Notes under the pieces: model-generated | Told to the model about the DNA's origin: nothing | Seen by the model: only the letters and a program-made list of their open reading frames with translations | Database searches by the model: none | Assembly: GCF_024679245.1 (NCBI RefSeq) | Contig: NC_090172.1 | Span: 9,625,733-9,689,732 of the forward strand | Reading direction: 5' to 3' | Length of the DNA stretch: 64,000 nt | Source: Pseudorasbora parva | Lineage: Eukaryota; Chordata; Actinopteri; Cypriniformes; Gobionidae | Made by a program: the position numbers and the translations under genes | Shown here: piece by piece, positions 52,331 to 61,441 of the stretch | How the letters are laid out: each line of letters opens with the position of its first letter | How positions within the stretch are numbered: the stretch's first letter is position 1

Positions 52331-52772
52331 CCAGACTAGAAAATATATCGAAATCATGCAGAAATATTTGTGGAAATAAAATTATAAAATGCACACACAG
52401 CATGAGACGAGTTTACTAGAAAGTGTGCCGCTCATTACTCTTTTCTCTCTGTGCACTCTTAAAGTTGAACAAACAGTTGACTTTACAAGAGTAAACTTTG
52501 GAAATACATTATGTTACCTTTCTGAAGTAAAAATTCGGATGAAAGTGGGGAATCTCGTAGCTTTCCTTGGCTGAAAAAAAAAATATTCTAGAAAATGCTG
52601 TATTGTGATTCACAGGAGAGAAAAAAAATACTGTAGAATTTACTCGCCATTGAAAAAAGACCATGATGCTTTGCAGATCTACAGCAACATGCTGTATACA
52701 GGTTCTACAGTAAGTATTTTCTCATTTTACAGTAATAATGCTGTGAAAACTACAGATATTGGTTACAGTGTA

Positions 52773-55700
52773 ACAGCCAGAGACAATGACACTGGAGAAA
52801 GACCCCATTGCATAGCCGAAGATCCAAGGCGATGAAGTGAAGTTGAAGGCCCTGGCAAACGTCACTGAGCCACAGTGACAACCTCACGTGATGACAAGAG
52901 TGTGTCCAGAGGACAGACGGTGAGCTGGGGAAATGGGTCGAAACAGTCTGGGGGAAACAGTCATGAATCATGAATCAACATATTGAACCTTGTCAATCTT
53001 GAGTCCCTATAGAGTAGTATTGTGTCCTTCCCATCTCCGAAAAGTCTTTAGTTTTATCATATTTATAAAAGAAATATAGGCTGTATCAAGGCTTTCTGGA
53101 AAAAAAAAAACGAGTGGATGGAGGCGTATCGTGTGGGCGGAGCTAAAGAATGAATGCAGCTAAACAAATGTATTTAAACTCGAAACATCGCATGCTCCAT
53201 TGATAAATTAACTACCATATGATTGTGTTGTTTACTGATGTTTACTAACGCGACGATAGCCAACAACATAGACATTTGAAGCAGTTTTACTCACCGCCGG
53301 TTTCCAAAGCAGGACCGTGAACCTTTATCACTGGGACCGCTCCGTCAAAAACACACTTCTTTGGTAATATTGTTGATTTTGTGAAGCCCTGAGACAGCAG
53401 TGACCATAGAAATCCACTTTTGCGACGCGACTGAAGCGTGATGTGACGCTTCTTGTAATTTCTGCGTTCAAATCAGTTCAAATGCAGCGCTGCCTTCCCG
53501 GAATGCTACGTGGGCGCGTTAAAGCCGCTTGACATCACCCATAGGAATGAAGTGGAGCGCGGCGCGACATAAGTGTTCACGGACGACTGGATCTGCACCT
53601 GAGAGCAGTGTTTATAGGCGTGCATTTGCTCTCTCGCTCTGGTCACGCGTGCGCGCACCCTACCGGGAGAAGAGCCCGTACGGCCCATACAAAGACCTTC
53701 CGACCCGACGACGTCAAGCGGACCCATACTCGAAAAAAACTCTCCGAAACTTGTGAGAAACCAGAAGGAGTATTTTTGACACAGAAATACTCCATCAAAC
53801 GTCCAACATTAGTTTTTGAAACTTTGTCTATGTTTAGGATGGGAATCCAAGTCTTTAACAGTGTAAAAAGCTCAGTATGCATGAAACAGCATTTCACCCC
53901 CTTAACATAATAATAATAATAAAATAAAAACACTACAATTGCACATTCAACACAAGTAAATGCAACTTTTTTCTCCACTGAAATAGTTTGACCAGAGTAA
54001 TAACGTCGTTTATAATCTGTAAACTGAGTTAAGCAAAACTGAACCATTATGAGCATAAAGCATAGAAAAAGTCACGACTAATTTTATTGTGTATATGAAG
54101 TTACATGTTTTGTCCAGCATTCTAACACTCTCATTCCCTTCATCCTTCCCATAAAACAACAAATAAAAATGTCACTCTCAGACATGTGACTTAATCAATC
54201 ACTGCACCACAGACATGTGAAATTTTCTTTTCTTTTCTTCCTGTTTTTTTTTTTTTTTTGCACTCATGCTCATGTACTTTTACAATTATATTTTTGCATA
54301 CTACTAATACATTACAAATAATATATGAATAATTTACATTTGTTGTTAAATTTATAGATAATTATGTGCAATACAACTGGAATGGTTGGCGGCACTGAAT
54401 ATAATTTACATGTTTCCTCCAGTGTATATCCCAAATAGCAGATAATTTGCAGAACCCTATTTTGAACACGGTTCAGTCTTCAGTGTCAGCTGCCACATAG
54501 CTTGGTTGTATGACAAGTACAAGCTCGGGAGTCTAGCCAAGCCTCCCAAGCCATTATATAACAAGACAGCAACTTGTTACAGACTATTGGGCTGAAAGAG
54601 ACTCTACCTTAGGCTATGCAGCATACTTTTTCCCTCCAAAAAACTCCCCAAAGGTTTCAAAAAACAAAGCAGAGAGATTTCTACACGTTACTTTAATAGA
54701 AGTGCAAGCATGGTTTTATGTCAGTCACACAAAAAGTGAAGCTGTAGATTGTAAATCAAAACAGTATAACGCAAGCTGTTTGCTTCTCTCTGTGTCAGAT
54801 GCACTTCACAATGTAACAAATATCCAAATATATATTTTGTATCTTGAGCAACATTTTACAAAAACATGTCAAAGTTTGGCTTTCTGAAATCCTTCTCATA
54901 GAAACATTCAGTCATTGACTAAAGAAATATAAGCATGAACAACTCAGTACAAAAGAGCATGCATTGTCACACAAGAGAACCCACACACACTCACAGCAAA
55001 TTACATGGAAAGAATGTTCATTATATATATTTATAGTAAATATTTATCATCAGCAAATAGTAGTGAATTTTTTTAAGTAAATCGGAGTCCGAGGCAACAG
55101 GGCGTGTGCTAAAGGGTCAGACCGGGTCACTAAAGAGTGATTTAATCTTTTCAAGAGAAGCTTATGTAACAAGTTTGACTGTAACTATTTTTTGTCTTTC
55201 TCTAATTTTATAAAAAACAACTGATACTGGTTCTAAGTCATCACCACTGAAACACCATCATTACTGAATTATTTGAAGGCAGTCATGTCAATTTTCAGCT
55301 AATTAAATACAGACAGCACTGAAATGTCTCTCGCAAGCATTTACGTATATGAAGACCTATTATGTTTTATTGTTTTTTTTTTAGCATGTATCATGCACAA
55401 TCACTTTGCCCCATTCCTAAGTGCAACACTTTAAAACGGATTGTGTGACCCTTGTGAATAAGAAGTGCACGTTATATTGAATGTACACTTTTAGAGTCTT
55501 CAGTCTTGAAATCTTCAAGTTTTGAATGATGTGTATGCATCTGTGTGGTGTTTTTAACATGCTTTAAGACAAACCATGTGCAAATTCAGTCAACATCATT
55601 GTTGAGTATTGGAGCGCTTCGGTGAACCCGTCTCAAAAACGTGGTTTGAAACCGCTGGCGTTTTTGACATCACAAACCAATCACATCAATGTGTAGGCGG

Positions 55701-56939
55701 GCTTTATCATATCGTTACTGTTTTCTGAAGTAGGGAGTCTCAAGAGAAGCTAGGATACCGTGGTATATTTGTCTGTTGATATGAAAAATTGTGTACATTT
55801 AGCAATATAGCAGTTTATTATGTATGCAATTTATATTACAATGTTGTGATGAACTATACGACGTTTCCTACTGATGTACTACGATGTTCAAAGCGCTTCT
55901 AAAGATGCTGATATTTAGAAGGCAGCTGTCTGACTCTGAGATGGTGAACATTAGCAACACATTATTAGCCGTTTAATAATGTAGTCAAGCAAAAGGCTAA
56001 TCATATGAATTACCGTTATGTGTCTTGCGTTGTAAAGAGCGATGCCATTATGCAGCGTTTACTACAATAAATTTGAGCGAGTGGATCTCTGAGAGGCTGG
56101 GCTAATTTGCATATTCATGGTGCGGGCATACTAAATGAAGCAAGAGTGTAGAGTTACACTTAATTAATGACACTTAATTTTGGTGATCAAAGATGAGATT
56201 TAAGGAAAAAATATTATTGACTACATGGGGATTTTTTCAGATAATATAATATGAATGAAATAAAATGGCACTTAAGTGTACTTAAAAAGATGGGACTCAG
56301 AGAGCTCTTGGATTTCATTGAAAATATCTTAATTTGTGTTCTGATGATGAACGAAGGTCTTATGGGTTTGCAACGACATGAGGATGAGAAATTAATGACA
56401 TTTTTGGGTGAATTATCCTTTAAATGGTTCAAAAAGCACTCTAAAGTTAAGCTAATGAATATTTAAACTAATACATATATATTATATAATGGATATTTAA
56501 ATAATAATGGATTTATTTAAATAAATGAATCCATTTAAATAATACATTTTTAATTTAATTTCAATCAACTTGAATTTGTGTGCTTAAGCATACATATTTT
56601 AAAGTATATTAGTTCCTATTTTAAACGTGTCCTAAAGTGTACTTCCTTTTCACAAGGGAATAATCAAAATGAGTGATTGTTGTATTGTAAGTGTAAGTTT
56701 CAAAAGCCAACTGTAACACTCTGTCTACTAATATACATATTCTTTATAAACAACTTCTAGTGTCGACTTCTGACTTTCACGGACCCTCGTTCTGCAACAT
56801 CAACCGCTCTGTCTTTCAGTGTCTTCGTTTTTTCCCGTTCAATAGTAGCCATAAGAATTTTACTTTACTCACTTTCCAGAAAAAAACCTCCCCTCTCTTT
56901 GATTTGACTTTCACAACCTGCATAACATGGGTTTCCTGA
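52773..56939. other. myoz2-synpo2 intergenic spacer
   Basis: 52773-52990 continues the hAT target repeat. 53290-53760 is CpG-richer and reads like the promoter or internal part of a transposon (no ends found). 55580-56110 resembles another dispersed element (GGTTTGAAACCGCTGGCGTT). The rest is AT-rich without exons. No feature beyond the MITE fragment at 56320 is firm. Confidence 0.45.
56320..56425 (-). mobile_element. fragment of a TTAA MITE
   Basis: GATGAACGAAGGTCTTATGG then TTTTTGGGTGAATTATCCTT and TAAA match the right-terminal 100 bp of the TTAA MITE family. The rest is missing. Confidence 0.6.
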
Positions 56940-57650
56940 CTCTCCTCACCCAAAAATGAAAATTCATAAATGACTCACCCTCATGTGGTTCCAAACCTGT
57001 AAGTTCTTCAGAACACAAATGAAGATCTTTTTGATTAAATTTGAGCGCTTTCTGTCCCTCCATTGACACACTGTAAAAAATTATTTAAAAAAAAAAGTTA
57101 CTTGGTTGTCTTAAAATTTTGAGTTCATTGAAATTAAAAATTTGAGTTAATACAATGAACATTTTTTGAGATTCGACAACCTTTATTTAAATATTATTAA
57201 ATTTTGTGTGTTTTATTTTTGATGATGCAGTTAAACATGCCAAATAGAGCTATTTTCATGATTTATCAAAAAATGTTATGCGGTTCAGATACAATAATAT
57301 TTTGAGTTTCTATTTATTAAACAAATTTCCTTCATTGTATCAACTCAATTTTTTTATTTCAATAAACTCAAAATTTTAAATTAAGGCAACCAGGTTACTT
57401 ACTTTTATAAGTTAAACCAACAACATGTTTGTACAGTGCAGCTATGCAACTACTGATGCATAAAGAGATTGTAAAACGAATCCAATTCAGCGTTTTAGTC
57501 CAAATTTTCTGAAGAGACATGATCACTTTATATAATGAACAGATTGAATTTAGGCTTTCAGATTTCATCGAAAAGATGAAGACGAACAAAAGTCTTATGG
57601 AACGACATGAGGATGAGTAATTAACGTCATTTTTTGTTGGAACTATCCCT
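56940..57650. mobile_element. TTAA MITE abutting the synpo2 stop codon
   Basis: CTCACCCAAAAATGAAAATT at 56946 and the right end GGAACTATCCCT at 57650 belong to the TTAA MITE family (CCAAACCTGTAAGTTCTTCA, CTTTCTGTCCCTCCATTGAC inside). TTAA at 57651-57654 is the right target site; the left TTAA and first bases are lost. A 370-bp CACTG MITE is nested at 57069-57438. In the synpo2 direction the TAA of this target site is the stop codon. Confidence 0.75.
57069..57438. mobile_element. CACTG MITE, copy nested in TTAA MITE
   Basis: It starts CACTGTAAAAAATTATTTAA and ends TTTGTACAGTG. The interior matches the copy at 10801-11197 (AGTTCATTGAAATTAAAAAT, GAGATTCGACAACCTTTATT, CCTTCATTGTATCAACTCAA). The flanking dinucleotide is CA on both sides. 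Confidence 0.75.
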
Positions 57651-58220
57651 TTAACGTCTACAAGAACTGCTATCATTGGCTTTGTAGAGTCTCAGTCTAT
57701 GAGGCCCCATTTCCTTTGGATTCGCCTGTGAAGGCCCAAGATTAGCTTCTGTCATTGACCTTTGTGGTTGACACTGTCTAAAGGGTGACCCATACGGGAC
57801 AGGACCAGCTGGAGCCGATGCTGTGCTTTTGGTTGGGGACAGAAAAGTCAGGGGTGATTGACTCAAACTGTCTTTTTGGTTTTTCGGTGGAGGTTCATAT
57901 GCAACCTTTGCCTTCCATTCTGCCGGGGGCTCGGGTAAGAGCTTACTCTGAGCGGCATAGCGCAGGTTGGAGGCAATAGACTGCTGAATGTCCAGGAATG
58001 TAAACGCTTCATCCACGAGCCCCAGTGGGTGGCGTGAGGCAGCTTCCCAAGGGGTGGGTGGCTTGTAACCCCTGTCTAGCCGGGCAGTCTGTCCCACCGC
58101 TGGCTGGACAGAAGCGGGTTGCGATGCAGGTCTGGGTGATGGAGAAAATGAAACCGACCTGGGACTGAGACCTGCTGCTGAAAGTCTAACGGGTGGTGAC
58201 AAGGATGAGCTCCTAAGCCC
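57651..58220 (-). CDS. synpo2: synaptopodin-2 alternative C-terminal exon
   Basis: The acceptor CTCATTTCAG precedes GGG CTT AGG in phase 0. It is compatible with the in-exon donor at 61472, so the joined protein would read SAAQ|GLRSSSLSPP. The exon encodes 189 aa with the conserved synaptopodin-family block TPWEAASRHPLGLVDEAFTF, then SIASNLRYAAQSKLLPEPPA and VAYEPPPKNQ. It ends in a Ser/Arg-rich tail with TAA at 57653-57651. Long SYNPO2 isoforms in other vertebrates carry an equivalent C-terminal block that adds actin-regulating sequence. The stop codon overlaps the TTAA (57651-57654) at the edge of a MITE, so the 3' UTR of this isoform is transposon sequence. Confidence 0.88.
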   Translation of the reverse strand, partial: GLRSSSLSPPVRLSAAGLSPRSVSFSPSPRPASQPASVQPAVGQTARLDRGYKPPTPWEAASRHPLGLVDEAFTFLDIQQSIASNLRYAAQSKLLPEPPAEWKAKVAYEPPPKNQKDSLSQSPLTFLSPTKSTASAPAGPVPYGSPFRQCQPQRSMTEANLGPSQANPKEMGPHRLRLYKANDSSSCRR

Positions 58221-58444
58221 CTGAAATGAGCAAACAAATATGTGTAAAACAATTTTCATGGCAATAAACAATCACAGTTGCAGATTCATAGCCATGGTAA
58301 AGACACAGAAAACAACGCTGATGTAAAAAACAATTTTCACTAGTAAATTTTACAATTAAATACAAAGAAACAGAAAGTAGCACGTTGAGGTTAATGTGAA
58401 ATTTGCAGATGGAAAGACTGAAGTAGTATTTTCAATAATCTATA

Positions 58445-58514
58445 TTTTGGCTGGGACTGGACTGGAATTTGTGGCCAAGGATTCATAAGATGCTGCACTT
58501 GTGCAGTGGGCTGA
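58445..58514 (-). pseudogene. intronic duplicate of a synpo2 coding fragment
   Basis: About 65-70 bp here nearly repeat synpo2 coding sequence at about 62866-62932. Both contain GGCTGGGACTGGACTGG, then TTTGTGGCCAAGGATTCATA and TGCTGCACT, with a handful of substitutions and an equal-length alignment. The copy lies between the large exon and the last exon, in the same orientation, with no splice sites of its own. It is a short ectopic duplicate of exon sequence, probably non-functional. Confidence 0.75.
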
Positions 58515-61441
58515 GTATATTCCAATAATTTTTGTTTTATTTACAAATTTGAAAATATATTTTTTTTTACAGTGTATGTGGATGCATACAACAACAATTT
58601 TCCTCTAGGTTTCCACGTGGACTGAACATAATACCTAAGGTCAACAAGAAAGACTGTTCTGCCACCGTCTGGTTATGATATGAACATGCAAGACAAAATT
58701 TCTTCAATTTATTAGATAACCAGACTCTCCAAGATTAATAAAATTAGCATTTTGAAAAATGATCCAGCATAATATAAAATAAATAAATAAAAAAAACTAT
58801 CCAGGTTCTTTTGCTTTTAGAAAAACAAGGACAGGAGGCTATGAACTATAGTCACGAAGACATGTGATTTTATTAATGATAAGTTGATTTTAGTGAGTTT
58901 ATAGTATGAAAAATGTTGTTGCTAAAATCAACAGAGCGCCTAAAGGGACATGGTGATAGAAAAAAAATTCTTGCAAATGTTTTGTTCCCCTGAAAAACTT
59001 CGCTCTTTTGAGTTCTTTGCGATTGAACGGATAGTTTGAAAGAACCCAAAAGCATTAAAACTATATTTCCCCCACCACCACGTCCCTTTAGGTGCTCCGT
59101 ACAGGGAGTGTTTCCTGCGGAATTAAGCTACTTTCACACTATTTCTGCGGGGTTGTTTTTTTCTTTTGCGGGTTTTAAAGCAATTGGGCAGTTTATTTTA
59201 GTCAAACCTGGCAACCTTGACATAAGGGACAAATTATATGTCAATGCGTTTGCATTCTCTCACCAATTTTTTTACGTTCCCCTGAGAAATATTGAGTTAG
59301 TGCGCAAAATATTTGCGTTCCCCAGATAAAATTTGCCTTTGCTCGCAAAGGTTTTGTGAGGGAAGGCAAAACTTTTGTTAGCAGATGCAAAAGCATTCAA
59401 TTGTATATTTTTTTCCAACACCATGTCCCCCGAGGGTCTCCATGAAAAAGTAATCAAATAAAAAACATTTAAATGTATTTATTTTGTACAATTAATTTAA
59501 TGTTTACTTATAAAAAGCCAGTATTTCTAAAATGTGAAATGAGTAATAGTTTCATTAGTTGAATGTTCAATGGCAGTAAAGACTGCTTAATGTTGACTTA
59601 TATAATATCAATTAGTTGTTGCTGTTGCACATTTTCATTGTATAAAAACATAAATGAATAAGTCTAAAGTCATATAAAAGTGACAGGAGTCATAAAGTGA
59701 AGTGCTCTCCTCCCCTGCTTTTAAGTCATGGGACCAGAGATCACATTTCTCCAAATATAGCTTCTGGAGCAGACCTTGCAGGGCATTCATTCATATCATT
59801 TCCACTTTCCCCCGATTATGAAGTATGTATTAGCTCCTGAAATTATGATGCAACACAGGTTCAAATTTAGAACAATACTCACAGCTTCCCTTTAGGAGTT
59901 CTTATTTTAGCTGTCAATATGGATCTATAAAACTGCATATCTGAAAGGATTTTACGTTAAATGTAATCTCCTACCTTTATTGTTGGAGAGCAAGGGGGAT
60001 TGAGGATTTATTTGTAACTAAATGTATCACAATCACACATAAGATACAGTAAAGTAACTGGTGGTATTGAATAATAAATAAAATGTATAACTGGATGGAA
60101 TGATTAAATGATTTATACACATTATTCCCTTAAAATATCCACTGACTTATTTGTAGTAACGTTAACTCTTTACTTACCTTATATAAACTGAGAAGTATTA
60201 CTGACAGATACTCTAAAAAGGATTAAGAAAGCAAAGAATAGTGAGAGGTGAAAAAATAATGCAGATTGGAAAGATGTATGTGAGTGAGGTCCATGCAAAA
60301 TCAAACAAACAAAACTGAAACAGTAATTTTAATGGCACTGTGGTACAAGTTACAAATAGTGTACTATGAAGAAAATATCACACAAAAAATGAACAGAAGA
60401 CAGCAAAGAAAAGAAAAGAAAAGAAGAGAGCCGTCAAACTAAAAATGAACATTTTTAGAACTCTTCCACTTATTATATCTGTTTTATTTGACATTCTAGT
60501 TGAACTGATGAATATTAAAGCAAACAAAAAAGCGTAACATAAATTTCTCCCTCAAGAAAAGTCTACTTATCTTCATAAAAAGTAAAAATTCTCTCCAACC
60601 ATGTACCAGCTGTTAAACAATGAAATAGTGACATTATTCAACCTACTTGAAAAAAACATACTGAGTACATTCATTTTGTCTTTTATGAAGAAAGTCTAAA
60701 ACATTAATTACAATTTAGAAATGTTTTTTTCCTCAGAAGGTAGGAGCTGATAGAAATTTAATTATAAAATATTCACCATACATTCCCTCTCAGTTATACT
60801 GCATCTCCTTGCACTGTTATAATACATTGTTAACTTGCATCTTCTTAATATCATTGAACTATTCTTATATTTATTTCTGCCTGTCAACTGAGGTATTGTA
60901 AAATATCACATACGCATATGCTTGTGTGAAAGCTGATACTGCAAATCCCTTTGGAAGCTGTGTTAAGCTTTTACACATTTTTAATATGATTATATATTAG
61001 TTGGTTTAAAAAGGATTACATCCTTAAATTGTATTGCAAATCAGTTACTCAGTAGCCCTCATAACAGACCATTATGCCTATCTCTCTTTTTTCACCTGCA
61101 ATAATTTTCCATTATCCATTCCATGTTTCTCTTCTCAAACTCACACTCAACCCCAATTCCCTTTGACCAAAATTATGTCTAACGCATTAAATTAGTCATT
61201 TTTGAGTTGACTAATACACAAGCCTGTAGCAAGAGAGGCCTATAAAATATCAGTATAAACATCATGTGATGTCATTTTGAAATGTCTATGCCCTCTTCTT
61301 TTTTACTCATTTGGCAGATCTTAACTGTAATTTGTAACAAACAATATTTTGGTACTACAAAAGTATCTGCATCTTAGCTTAGTTCTTGTTTTTACCTTAG
61401 TTCTTAAGGTAAAAAGCACTGGGGGAAAAAAATCACTATAA
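58515..61441. other. synpo2 last intron
   Basis: No further synpo2 exon is recognisable. Repeat-like text at 58895-59420 contains loosely repeated CGCTCTTTTG/TTTGCGTTC words (AAAACTTCGCTC, CAATGCGTTTGCATTC, AATATTTGCGTTCCCC). The remainder is AT-rich. For the read-through isoform the 3' UTR would begin at 61441. Confidence 0.5.

Larger units (their letters stand above)
44809..52770. mobile_element. 7.96-kb CACTG-ended DNA element with TA duplication
   Basis: The ends are CACTGTAAAAAGATAACTG and, inverted, CACTGTAACCAATATCTG, with a second shared block (ACTGTGAAAAATACAG and its counterpart). TA flanks both sides (44807-44808 and 52771-52772). It inserted exactly into the last TA of the hAT right end, so it is younger than the hAT. 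Smaller CACTG MITEs in this window also duplicate a dinucleotide, which points to one mechanism. Its interior holds DIRS copy 2, two TTAA MITEs, a roughly 380-bp tandem duplication and minus-strand exon-like segments. Superfamily (EnSpm/CACTA-like or Tc1-like) is not settled by the termini. Confidence 0.7.
38446..52772. mobile_element. hAT-like element interrupted by nested insertions
   Basis: The left end reads TAGGGGTGTGAACC at 38446, and the inverted right end CACCCCTA ends at 44808. The 8 bp before the left end are ACAGCCAG (38438-38445). The same 8 bp occur at 52773-52780, directly after a CACTG-type element that begins right at the hAT right end. Removing that element and its TA duplication places CACCCCTA next to ACAGCCAG. 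This gives a proper hAT structure: complementary termini and an 8-bp target duplication. The interior has degenerate hAT-like flanks (CGGTTCAGTTTGATATC) with no transposase that I can see, so this is a non-autonomous copy loaded with a DIRS element and a Harbinger MITE. Confidence 0.8.

Noticed and set aside
53506..53910. Frames in the CpG-rich block near 53.5 kb
   Set aside because: No domain and no splice sites in a convincing order; more likely transposon sequence.
58873..59457. Possible extra synpo2 exon in the last intron
   Set aside because: The frames show no synaptopodin similarity and consist of loosely repeated TTTGCGTTC words.
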